Made by a program: the position numbers and the translations under genes. This document shows positions 48,460 to 59,064 of a stretch of DNA of 64,000 bases, in pieces. Below the pieces are notes generated by a model. That model was not told the DNA's origin, did no database searches, and worked only from the letters and a program-made list of their open reading frames with translations. The stretch is from Gonocerus acuteangulatus (taxonomy: Eukaryota; Arthropoda; Insecta; Hemiptera; Coreidae): assembly GCA_946811695.1 (NCBI GenBank), contig OX328123.1, forward strand, positions 12,793,619 through 12,857,618. The letters are read 5' to 3'. How positions within the stretch are numbered: the stretch's first letter is position 1; each line of letters starts with the position of its first letter.

Positions 48460-48946
48460 AACTGTTTAACCGTCCCCTCCCCCTACTTGACAGCTTCTTG
48501 TATCTTCTCTTGAGTTCCCCCACTTTGACTACGGTTGCTTAGTGTATGGAGGGCTCACTGGGGAGCTTGAGGATCATCTTAAGCGATTAATGAACAGTTT
48601 TCTCAGATTTATCCTTGTTACTCCCAGGGATGCCCATATTTCTCACCAGTATTCCAAGTTGAAGTGGCTTTTTCCATCAAATCGACGCCAAGACTTCCTA
48701 GGTTCCTTCCTTTACCAAACCATTTCTTCCAAATCCCCTTCCTATATCTACAACCTCCTTCAGTTTAAATCCTCTGTCCATTCCTGTCCCTCTGATCTCT
48801 ATCCTCCCACTCAGAAAACAGCCTCCTCCTTCTGGAACTCTCTCCCTCTTTCGATTCGACACTCTCCTTCCTTACCTGCATTTAAATCCCGCCCCTTTGC
48901 TTTTCTCCTATCCTCCCAGGAAGACGCTTCTTAAGTTTTATTTTGA
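48460..48946 (+). pseudogene. LINE RT C-terminal fragment, 3' piece
   Basis: FPHFDYGCLVYGGLTGELED, SFLRFILVTPRDAHISHQYS, and SSFWNSLPLSIRHSPSLPAF ending in FLLSSQEDAS. This is the usual C-terminal region of insect LINE polymerases. A frameshift lies near 48520. Confidence 0.8.
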
Positions 48947-48973
48947 CGACTAGATGAAGGGTATTAATTAATA

Positions 48974-49268
48974 ATACCAACAAGGATGAGGAATAACCCT
49001 TCACAGCTGTACAACATACTTTTATTCAACGTTTCGGACCGTTCGTCCATCTTCAGGTAATCTACAATAGTATACTCATTACTAGACACTGCAGAAAACA
49101 AGCTTTATAATTACTATCAAATATAGTAATTATAAAGCTTGTTTTCTGCAGTTTCTAGTAATGAGTATACTATTGTAGATTGCCTGAAGATGGACGAACG
49201 GTCCGAAACGTTGAAATAAAAGTATGTTGTACAGCTGTGAAGGGTTATTCCTCATCCTTGTAGGTATT
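48974..49268. mobile_element. ~295-bp near-perfect palindrome with hammerhead-like arms
   Basis: Arms of about 140 bases meet at 49117-49122. Each arm carries CTGAAGA, extra T, stem GGAC/GTCC, GAAACGTT: plus strand 49184-49212, minus strand about 49027-49056. This resembles inverted terminal repeats of Penelope-like elements. Confidence 0.7.
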
Positions 49269-50490
49269 ACGCTTCTGAAGATTTGACCACCAGGCAAGAC
49301 CAGTTTAGTTATGTAAATTATGTTGTTGTTTTCTTCATTTAATCAAGTCCACGCTTGTTTTTCTTGTTTCTGGTAAGATTATAATTTTTTTTTTGTACAT
49401 ATTTCCTTTTTTTTCTTCTCTTGTTTGTGCATTTATTTTTTATTCATTTCCTTTTATAGCCACTATTTTTTTTAAATATTTATTTAATTATTTTTTTGTT
49501 TATATTGAACTATTTAATTATATTCTCATCCCCCTCTGAATATTGTTTTATCATTGCTCCAATCTCTCATCCTCTTCTAGCTCCAGTATTCTACAATCCA
49601 TCCTGCGCTTTCTTCATCAAAACGGCAGAACCGTACAAAATATTTCCCAAAAGTTTGTGTATGCACAATCTATTTAAACGCGATAGTAATAATAGAAAAT
49701 TGTGATTAACACTGAACATATAACAAGTAAAAACAATTATGTGTTCAGTATTAATCTAAAATTATGAATGATAGGATGAAATAAATTAAATGCATTATGG
49801 TCGAACATATTATTTTTTCCAATGAAATAAATAAGCGTTGTATAAAATATAAACAGAACTTAAATTTACAAATATATAATTGATGTACTAAATCTAATTA
49901 GATAGAAGACTAGGATACACATGAGACCTCATTATGTAATAAGAATAAGAACCTCTTTGAGGTATTATTGTATTAAAAACAAAAACTTTAACTTTTATAA
50001 AACATTCATGAGTTAAACAATATATTTTTAATAATTCAATATTATTACATCACAATAAAATAAATTAAAAAAAAAAGAAAGTATATCTCTACTAAATATT
50101 CATTTTAATTTGCAGTTAGCAAGAAATACATAATTATTTTGGCCCTGAAGAATGACATTTTGTTTAAAAAGTAATAATTTTCTTAAAATTAAATTATCAG
50201 TCCAAAATGTTCCTTACCTACATGCGTCTCAAATCATTTATAAGATATTGTTAATGTTTGTACTAATTTATTGGTGTAGTAACATTACATTTTAAATAAA
50301 GTAACATATACATTTGTTATGGTGGGTGACTATATATACATAATACATCATAGAAGCATTTCATCAGAACTTTGGCATTCTTTATGTTACAAACTAATAG
50401 GAAAATAAAACTTGTATCTGCAGTTAATACGAAGCACCTATTCTATACAGGCTAATAAAGCCTGCTTCTTGTACGAATCATCTTCTAATC
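49269..50490. other. AT-rich intergenic DNA, no gene seen
   Basis: No recognised element or conserved coding segment. Confidence 0.45.
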
Positions 50491-50496
50491 ATACTA

Positions 50497-52143
50497 CAGG
50501 GTGTCTACTACTTTTGTGAAAGCAAATTTCATGACATTTTCATGACTTGTATAAAGTGTACACGCAAATCGGAGCAAACCAGGGAACGAACATATTCTAT
50601 TAAAGGCTATTCTAAAGGCGTTAGAGTTGTGACAATTTGCGACAAGCGATATCATCCACAATCCAAGAGCAATGTCTCAAATCTGAAAAACACGATTTTT
50701 CATATTCGATAGTTTGACATGTTAGGGACGATATAAGGTCATATACAGGACTTTGGAAGAGAAAAGGCGAATCTGGAAAATTATTTTTTTTATTTTATTT
50801 TTTTTTTCTGAGCAAGAAGATGTAGGTAACACGACACTTTGCCTTGTTTCTCGGGTTCGCCTTTAGTTCTCTCACAGTTTCAATTAAAGTGAATAACACC
50901 ATCATCTACAAAAAATTCAATGTCGATTTCCAGGGCGAATCCCGGGTCTGAAACGTCCCTCCTAGCATTTTGTTACCCATAAATAACTCGTAAAAATTAT
51001 AATTAAAACATTGAATTTCAATTGCATACTTTTTCAATCAGGTTTACGAATCACATAGAGTAAACATTCGCTCTTAAGAAACCTGAAGCATTTCTTGAAC
51101 TTTGACTTCGATTTCCCAACACCCGGAATTCGTGATTAGCCCTTTCTCTTCCAAGGTATTGATATGGTAAAGAGGATAGTTACATTAATTTTAAAAGTGA
51201 AGAAACGATTATACTAACAATTTTAGAATGACTATGGAATTATACGCCTCAAAAATATAGAACAATGATAGTGGAATTCAAAATTACTAACTAAATATTT
51301 AATGTCAATGTACATAATTTAGTAAATTATAGTGTACACGATTGCAATATTTAAATCTCCATAAAAAACTGCATATGAACACAGACAAATAAAAATGTAT
51401 GTAAATAATTCATAATTTACAGGCACACACACACAAAAAAAGGTGGTATTTTCAAAAGACCCCATACATATATTCTTATGTATTTTGACAAGCTGAATCT
51501 GAATCGGGAGTCCGTTTTACCCCGGTTTAAGGGCATTTGAAGGTCAAATTTCATATGGAGTCGTTAAAGAAGAAATAACTAGAGCTTCCATGGTTTTGTG
51601 GGTCGCTGAATTTGAATCCGAGGTCTGTTTCAACACATTGGCGCAAAATCAAGGAAATTTCAAGGACAAATTTATTTTGCAAGAAATGAATCTTTTGAGT
51701 CAAAATTTTTTTTTTTTTTTTTTTTGCAAAATAGACATATTTTTCCTTGGAACGACCTTGATTTTGTGACGATGGGGTGATACAGACCCTGGACTCGAAT
51801 TCAGCTACCCTCAAAACCACGGAAACTCTATTTATTTCTTCGTAAATGATTTCATAAGAAATTTGACCTTCAAATGCCCTTAAACCTGACGTGATGGGGT
51901 GAAACGGACTCCGGATTCGGATTCAGCATGTCAAAATGTATAAGATTGTATGTATGGTGTCTTTGGAAAATACCACTTTTTTTTGTGTGCCTGTGTTATG
52001 AATGCGGGCGCAGAAGTCCCGGGATTACGTTACGACTCCAGTAAAACTGAAATTTTGTGTCAAGTTTTTAAAATTCACGACTTTTTCGTAATTCTTGTGT
52101 TCTATTTTCAATTTTGTGACTTTTTTGTGCAGTAGACACCTTG
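50497..52143. mobile_element. Large CAGGGTGTCTAC element with two nested insertions
   Basis: Ends CAGGGTGTCTACTACTTTTG and TGCAGTAGACACCTTG, flanked by TACTA and TAATA. It contains an inverted copy of the 4401 element (50746-51161) and a fold-back element (51424-51995). It ends about 270 bases after the HMGCR stop. Confidence 0.7.
51424..51995. mobile_element. Fold-back element with GGATTCGGATTC cores
   Basis: Inverted arms extend about 280 bases around 51700, from GGCACACACACACAAAAAAA to its inverse. It shares the CTGAATCCGAATC-type core with 13341-13957. Confidence 0.7.
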
Positions 52144-52415
52144 TAATAAGATATATTGAGCTGCTTTATACAAAACCATCCAAATTCTACTGAATATAAT
52201 TTATCACAGCTTTTTAAACATATAATTTTAATTGTATTGTACATTAAATTAAAATTGGAACTTATTCTGAGTTAGGCTCCTAAGTAAAGAGTAATTTTCT
52301 ATTACTCCAGAAGTGCTGAGAAAATTGGTGGAAATGAAGGAATGAATAGCTGTTTTAGATTATTGATGTAGCAAATTGTACATTCGGTTTTATAAAGTTT
52401 TCTTGATTGGCAAAG

Positions 52416-54857
52416 CTATTGCGGCGGAATGACAGCAGATCTGTTATGCTTTAGATGGCTTTCTACTAATTTTCCGGAGGTAAGAGCAGCTAACAATGAC
52501 AACTCACCAGCTAGAACAGTAGCACACACGAGTCTAGCGAGTTTATTGGCATTTTCGCCAGGACAATCTGGATGAGGGCCAAAGGCGCCGACTATTTTCA
52601 GACAAGAGCTCTGTCCTCCCAATTGAGTTCCACCACCGACTGTTCCGATTTCGATCGACGGCATTGTACAGGACACATAAAGATCTTCTCCTTCTGATCC
52701 CCACGGTTCCATCAATGTAATGCAATTGCTACTTCCTACATTCTGAGCTGGGTCTTGGCCGGTGGCTATAAATATTGCAGTTACAATATTTGCGGCATGA
52801 GCATTGAATCCTCCTATACTTCCTGCAACTGCAGATCCAATTAAATTTTTACTAATATTCACATCCACCAGGGCCTGTACAGACGTTTTTAAAACAGTTC
52901 TGACTATATCTTTACTTATAATTGCTTCACATACGACAGACTTCCCTCGGCCTTCAATCCAATTGACAGCAGCAGGTTTTTTATCTGCACAAAAATTTCC
53001 GCTTAGACTAAGCAACTCCATGTCCGGAAAAATCTTTTGCATGTACTTCAATGCACATTCGCTCCCTTTTGAAGTCATGTTCATGCCCATTGCATCGCCT
53101 GTCGATGCAACAAATCTAATGAACAAATAACGACCGGCGATTCGTGGCTGAACTTTAGTGAGTCGTGCAAACCTACTAGTTGAATCAAAACTTTCTTTTA
53201 CCCTAACAAAATTCTCATGGCTTTGAATCCAGGCCATGACTTGGCTCGCTCGAGTGATGGAAGGAAATCTCACGACTGGTCCTCTTGTCATTCCGTCGGC
53301 TACAATTCTTGTGGTGACTCCTGAACGAAGAGCCCTACAACCTCTGTTCGTACTCGCAACAAGACAGCCTTCTGTTGTTGCCATTGGTATAACAACCGAC
53401 TTTCCATCCAGCAAAAGAGGACCTGCCAAACCCACAGGAACTGGTATATAGCCAACAACATTTTCGCAACAAGCTCCCATTACTTTGCTATAGTCATAAT
53501 CTTTGAAAGGAAGATTAGTAAAAGCTTCTTTGATTCCATATTTAACACCTAGAATATCTCTTCTAATCTGTACACCTCTTTCTGGGTTTTTAACTGCTTT
53601 TTCTAATTGATATACAGAAATAAGACCTTTGTTTACAAGCAATGATATTTCCTGATCATTTAAAGCTTCAGCCGATTCCTTTTGTTTATAGAGCAGTGCA
53701 CAATCGTCCAATGATCTGCAATCATTAACAAAACTAACATCACTTTTGCTTTTCTTGTCTTCATGAAGTAAATGCACGAAATCAGTCTGAATAGATTTAC
53801 TGGTGCTTTCCAATGTTTTTAATTTGCACGCTAAGTTCTGATATCTCATATTATATGTGTCTGACATTACAATATCCTCCTTGTCTTCAAAAAATATAAA
53901 CTTCACTGTTAAAGCGAGGAGCAGAATTAAAACAACTATATGATCTACGCTGAGAGCAACCCAATGTAAGAGATAATTTTGATGAGCAGCATGTAGCTGT
54001 GCATTGTTCTCAGGTGAAATTAATGGAAGTACGCTATCTTTGTTATCATCTCGAAGAAGCCATCGACTTTGCACATGAACAAATACTAGTCCTCCTGACA
54101 TGATGATTTTTACCCTTTCCAACACAGGGTTTGGCTTTTGACCGTGTTCTTTAAGTTCTGTGATAACTTTAAAACTCTGATGCCATGACGGTGTCATCTC
54201 TTCATTATTCCTCGATAATTCAAGTATAAGACTTACGCAAGCAGGGTAAAATGTCATGAACACAATGTAGTTCACTATAACTGAAAGGCAGGCAAAACAA
54301 CACAACGTTTCAAGTCTTCGAATACCAGAAAGTGTCCCAACGCTAATGACTAATGTTTCGACGACTGTGTCCAGAGTTAGAGATGGTCCAAGGTGCGCCA
54401 TTCCTCTTGCTATGTTATGCCGAACTTCATCTCTAGTTGAAGCACTGAGAGCAAATTGTGCAAGAAGGGAAGCTTTTGACAGATCAATCAACAGAAGGAA
54501 ACAAAAAAGTGCATCCCTCAGGTCAGATAGATTTCCAGTTAAACAATTAATAACACTAGTGCTAAATACGAAACTGGAAAATACAGTAAACAGTCCAGCG
54601 ATTCCTAAAATGTACTTTGACCCTAGTTTATGCAAATTCCTGAACTGGTAGTAACTGTAAAGGACGGCAACACACCTGATTATGGTCATTCCAATAGCAT
54701 CCACTGGAGAGAAGTCTTGGGCGAATTCTTGGCTTGAAGATTGTTGGGGGCGAACTGATTCCACAGAATATGTACATGCAGTCAACGTTAGAGTAGCAAC
54801 AATTACTTCCCATGGGTGGCTGGCACAGAATTCTCCATGTGCTCTAAATATAGACAT
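52416..54857 (-). CDS. Hmgcr: HMG-CoA reductase, intronless 813-codon frame
   Basis: 3-hydroxy-3-methylglutaryl-CoA reductase, ER membrane enzyme making mevalonate from HMG-CoA with NADPH. In insects the pathway feeds juvenile hormone, dolichol, ubiquinone and prenyl groups, not sterols. The N terminus HGEFCASHPWEVIVATLTLT matches the family start. Residues 1-350 hold several hydrophobic membrane segments corresponding to the sterol-sensing-like region. The catalytic domain runs from about residue 400: VPVGLAGPL, TTEGCLVAST (catalytic Glu496), GDAMGMNM, CADKKPAAVNW (Lys626), GQDPAQNVGSS (Asp702), GTVGGGTQL, and SHLKHNRS with His801; Ser807 sits where AMPK phosphorylates vertebrate enzymes. 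All key residues are present. The length is a little under the usual 830-900, with a short tail after HNRS. The whole gene is one exon although neighbouring genes have introns. No canonical AATAAA was noticed within 250 bases of the stop. Confidence 0.97.
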   Translation of the reverse strand: MSIFRAHGEFCASHPWEVIVATLTLTACTYSVESVRPQQSSSQEFAQDFSPVDAIGMTIIRCVAVLYSYYQFRNLHKLGSKYILGIAGLFTVFSSFVFSTSVINCLTGNLSDLRDALFCFLLLIDLSKASLLAQFALSASTRDEVRHNIARGMAHLGPSLTLDTVVETLVISVGTLSGIRRLETLCCFACLSVIVNYIVFMTFYPACVSLILELSRNNEEMTPSWHQSFKVITELKEHGQKPNPVLERVKIIMSGGLVFVHVQSRWLLRDDNKDSVLPLISPENNAQLHAAHQNYLLHWVALSVDHIVVLILLLALTVKFIFFEDKEDIVMSDTYNMRYQNLACKLKTLESTSKSIQTDFVHLLHEDKKSKSDVSFVNDCRSLDDCALLYKQKESAEALNDQEISLLVNKGLISVYQLEKAVKNPERGVQIRRDILGVKYGIKEAFTNLPFKDYDYSKVMGACCENVVGYIPVPVGLAGPLLLDGKSVVIPMATTEGCLVASTNRGCRALRSGVTTRIVADGMTRGPVVRFPSITRASQVMAWIQSHENFVRVKESFDSTSRFARLTKVQPRIAGRYLFIRFVASTGDAMGMNMTSKGSECALKYMQKIFPDMELLSLSGNFCADKKPAAVNWIEGRGKSVVCEAIISKDIVRTVLKTSVQALVDVNISKNLIGSAVAGSIGGFNAHAANIVTAIFIATGQDPAQNVGSSNCITLMEPWGSEGEDLYVSCTMPSIEIGTVGGGTQLGGQSSCLKIVGAFGPHPDCPGENANKLARLVCATVLAGELSLLAALTSGKLVESHLKHNRSAVIPPQ

Positions 54858-55060
54858 TTTTGCTGAAAACCCTAAACCCCAATCTACTCTATCTAAACAA
54901 GCCCCAGCAGGCTTAACTCCAAGTTACTCAAAAGCTTAACCTTACATAATATTAATCTACATAACCTGCCGCATAACTTTCTACTTTCCCTTCCTAAGAG
55001 GTAGAAGCCATTGAGCTAGTAGGGAGTGGAATGAGTCTAAACGAAAAAGGTTGTAGCCTA

Positions 55061-55571
55061 AAATCGGCCATGCCAGTGTGACCAAGGACGCGCGAAAAGG
55101 TGAATTTTTGAATGATTGTAAACAAACAATATATTATTTGAATGGGCGGAAGGTCATGCATATATAAAACTCATCCACTTCACTTTATATGCTTTATTTT
55201 GTTTTATGCTCTACATGTTTCGCGTCTCTTGACGCCTCTTCAGGAGCAACTTAATCTATTTACATAAATTTAGCCTTAGCTATGGAAGACCTTCCACAGG
55301 TAGGGCCACGTCCATAGTAATACAATTGTATTAGTATGGACGTGGCACTACCTGTGGAAGGTCTTCCGTAGCTAATGAAAACAACAATGAAACTAAACGA
55401 ATTTACCTATATGATTCGTATTCATTTATATTTATATGTATGTATTAATATAAATCAATACGAATATGATATATATAAATATATATTCGTTTAAGTTCAT
55501 TGTTTGTTTACAATCATATTCAGATTCAAATTTTCGCGCATCAGTAGTCACACTGGCATGGCCGATTTTTG
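55061..55571. mobile_element. Inverted-repeat element with hammerhead-like motif, upstream of HMGCR
   Basis: Arms of about 75 bases (55061-55136, 55496-55571) start AAATCGGCCATGCCAGTGTG. A minus-strand hammerhead-like motif spans 55248-55207. A nearly perfect palindrome runs 55280-55371, centred on TACAATTGTA. Confidence 0.7.
55207..55248 (-). ncRNA. Best-paired hammerhead-like motif
   Basis: Reading the minus strand: TGCTC (helix I), CTGAAGA core, one extra G, stem GCGTC/GACGC with AAGA loop, GAA, the palindrome ACATGT as a possible intermolecular helix III, A at the cleavage position, then GAGCA completing helix I. Only the extra base departs from the consensus. Confidence 0.5.
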
Positions 55572-56328
55572 ACCAACACTTTTTTGCATTGGAAGATAGA
55601 TAGCACTCCCTTCGATATCTACTAATTCAATAGTTGAAACCGATTGTGCAATTTCTAACTAAAAGGGGCTAAAAGTCATTGACTCACTAGGAAGTGGAGG
55701 GAATATAAACAAATTATAATGAAATGTAGATAGTTAGCCGTCGAGGTGATAAGCAAGCAGGGAATAGTTGGGATTCGGCTAAGAAAACATCAATACGATT
55801 TTTGTAAAAATCTGTATTAACGACGTTTCGGGTCAGCCAAAAGACAAAAGCAAGGAAATACAGAATTAGTAAACAGAAAAAAGTTAACCAGTAAAGATAA
55901 AAGATAGATCTATACATATAAATCACTGTTGGGAACAATTTGTTGTTAAATTATGAGAACAATTATGTTGTTAATAAATAGGAAAGTGAACAATAGTTAT
56001 TTTCGAGAACTTAGTTCTAGAAAATAAAAAAACAAATTTTAAATGATGTAGGTATAAGTGAATAGACAATAATAATAATCATATTTTTTAATCTTTAACA
56101 ATAAGTAAGGTACTACTTACCAATGAAGTGCCGGGGGACAGAGAAAGACCGAAGTTAACACTTAAGTAACCATCGTGAAAATGTACAAGGAAACTACATT
56201 CTTCCAGGGTATATCTAACTGAACAAAAACAAGGGGTGGGAGGAGGTCGGTAGGAATCAAAGAAGTTTTTTTATGACAGGAAAGGAGAAAAAAAAGTGTT
56301 AATGGGGGGACACCCTGAAGGAAAAGAA
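55572..56328. other. Intergenic DNA, one further motif remnant
   Basis: At about 55818-55845 the minus strand has CCCGAAACGTCG, the 3' part of the same motif type with a degenerate core. No gene seen. Confidence 0.35.
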
Positions 56329-56336
56329 GATATGGC

Positions 56337-56645
56337 CAGGGCCGCCACATGGGGGGGGGGGGGGGGACAACCGTGTACAGTTGTCCCGGGCCCGGGCACC
56401 GTGGGGGCCCGGGCCGATCCTCGCTAATTGGAAAAAAGTACCGAAAGTGACCTTTGCAGCACCGATTGTCGGCTTTTATTCTCATTTTGCTCAAAACTCA
56501 AGATGAAAATAATTTTAAAATGCCCAAAGTCCTATAAAAAAAGTACTAGAATTTTCATTCTGGCTCTGAGAAGTAGGGGCCCGGCTGTGAGAAGTGGGGG
56601 CCCGTGATCTGGTCCCGGGCCCGGCTCTGAGATGTGGCGGCCCTG
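56337..56645. mobile_element. hAT-type MITE, 309 bp
   Basis: Ends CAGGGCCGCCACAT and ATGTGGCGGCCCTG with the perfect 8-bp duplication GATATGGC (56329-56336, 56646-56653). CAGGG ends and 8-bp duplication are typical of hAT. The interior is GC-rich with a G-run and repeated GGGCCCGG. Confidence 0.85.
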
Positions 56646-56933
56646 GATATGGCCTATACTTTAAGGGGGAAAGTTGATCAGGACCTTTTTAATGACATTT
56701 CAAATTTTATTTCTCACAATTCCAACAGCTTGAATTCAAAGTTAAACATTTAGTGCTATTAGTAAAGGAATAGAAGCAGTTATTGGTGGGGTTTGATCGT
56801 TCGTGAAAAATATAAAATAAAATATCGAGGAGAAAATAGATAGGCGCCGCAACAGGAAACTGACAGTATCATGGCGACTTTCCCCACCTTCTCAATGTTC
56901 GCTCTTGGACACACTACAACAATGTCTCACAGG

Positions 56934-57790
56934 AAAGTAGCTATTGAGGTTGGACTCATGACGGAATTTTTGACAAATTTCTTCAAATCTTTATCGATCC
57001 TACCTAGTAGACACCGAAAATGACCCCCGTTAAAATGTATATATATATATATATATATATATATGTCTGTTAACACGATAGCGGCCAAAGTTTTTGTTTT
57101 TTCGTCACGAAACTTGGTATATAGCATTCAATTAGCAAACGATTGAACGAGTTCGTTAACCACCAAAGTCGGTCCACCGGAAGGGGGGTTTACCCCGAAC
57201 CCAAAACACTAATTTGACTATGTCAGCCGTAATATTTGTTATATTTCAACGAAACTTGGTATTCGTAGTGGTAATATAGAGAGAAAAGTGAGATATAAAA
57301 ATGAACTAAATCGGTTCATTAGAAGGGGGAGGGGGGTTTACTCCAGACCCACAATACCAATCGCCACTACCAGCCGTGATTTTTGGTATATTTCGACGAA
57401 ACTCGGTATTCGTAGTGGTAATCCACAGGTAAATATGTGTTGTAAAAATAAACTAAATCGGTTCATTAGGAGGGGGGGTTTACTCCAGACCCACAATACC
57501 AATTCGCCACTACCAGCCGTGATTTTTGGTATATTTCAACGAAACTCGGTATTCGTAGTGGTAATCTATAGGTAAATATGTGTTGTAAAAATAAACTAAA
57601 TCGGTTCATTAGAAGGGGGGGGGGTTTACTCCGGACCCAAATTCCTAATATACTCATACCGGTCGTAATTTCTGCTGCATTGTAACGAAACGCGGTATAC
57701 GTCGTGGGTAATTCATGAGAAAGAAGTGTTGTAAAAATGAGCTGAATCGGTCAATCGGAAAGCGGGGGTTTAATTTGTAATATATTTCAA
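56934..57790. repeat. Tigger-associated repeat with ~143-bp tandem units
   Basis: GTTGGACTCATGACGGAATT at the left resembles 12575. Three to four units with CCGTGATTTTTGGTATATTT and ACTAAATCGGTTCATTAG repeat at about 143 bases and resemble 13095-13175. A TA microsatellite lies at 57039-57063. Confidence 0.6.
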
Positions 57791-59060
57791 TAGAAAAGCC
57801 CGCCAGACCACTAGAGTGACTGTATCCTGTTCCTGCGTTAGATCAAAATACGATAATATGAGGTTTTTTGTATTTATTACGTAGTGTAATAGGTACCATG
57901 TGTAAACATAACTCTGGAAGAAAATTAATAATTGATCAGTTACTCATTACAAATTTAAAAGAGAACTATTCATGTTTTTATTTTATTTATGTAGGATATT
58001 TTTAGCAAATTGTTCTGGAAAGCAGTTTACACTACCCAAATTCTGAGGGAGTGCTTAGTTATGCAGCTCCTGCGTGACGGACTTTTACTGTTTACCGTTT
58101 CCTTACTAACCTCTACCTGGGTCGGGCTCGAAAAATTAACATTGCCATTGTTAAGAAAGAAATCAGGTGTTCCAATACTTTTTATGCATAGAATATTGCA
58201 TTTCATTGTTAAACCGTTAATAAATTACACAAATACCATTTTTTGATGTTGATTTTTAGGGAATATTCAAAATATAGCTTATCACCGTGTTATTGATGCC
58301 TTCTATTTACCTAAAGCACCATTATTTTAGTCGCAAATGTTAAAAAAGTGAAATATTCATGGGTGTTCCAATACTTTTTACACTATCTGTATATATATTC
58401 CAGCAAAAATGTCATTGCGTAGCTTAACAGCAGTAAATATAAAAGTGAAAATAATATTTACAAAATAGAAATTGTGTAGAATCAATACTCAAGAATAACA
58501 CACTAAAGTTCCTCTTGGTCTTTCATGGGTCCCCCATCGTGTTCATCTTCCGATTCTGTGACCATCTCGTTAGATGTTCAGTAGATAGGCACTAATGATT
58601 GAATAAATAGCACTAATGATTGAATAATTGAACACCCATGAATATTTTACTGCATCTTTCTTATTTTTGAAATGATAGGACTTATGGTCTCCTCTTCTGT
58701 CTTCTAACAAATTATCAATCAAATCACCCAGGATTGCTAACATTTCAACATTGTACGTTCTATTAGGAGGTTATGACCATTAAAACGCCCAGAACCTTGG
58801 AAAAATATTTTTTTTCATCTATTTTCTATTCAAAAATTCTTAATAAATAAGGCAGACACTTTTAAGGGGGATAACTTGTAAAAAAAAAAAAAATGAATTT
58901 ATTTTTTTCTAATATTAAATGAGTGTTTATTCACAATGTGATTGAAACCGATACAGCTGTATAAGATCGTGTGAGCAAGAGTCAATGAGAGGGTAGAGAA
59001 CAACCACAACTGCCCAGACGATCGGTGCTCTCACTCACTCTTACGCAGTGTATTGCAGTC
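57791..59060. other. Repeat-like intergenic DNA
   Basis: GTGTTCCAATACTTTTTA occurs at 58169 and 58372, and AACACCCATGAATATTT near 58630 is inverted to 58351; these look like mariner-type terminal pieces. No gene supported. Confidence 0.35.
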
Positions 59061-59064
59061 TATA

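Noticed and set aside
52804..54939. Plus-strand frames inside HMGCR
   Set aside because: Shadows of the 813-codon minus-strand gene; no family resemblance.
58010..58246. 78-codon frame
   Set aside because: Lies in repeat-like DNA with mariner-type terminal pieces; no recognised domain.
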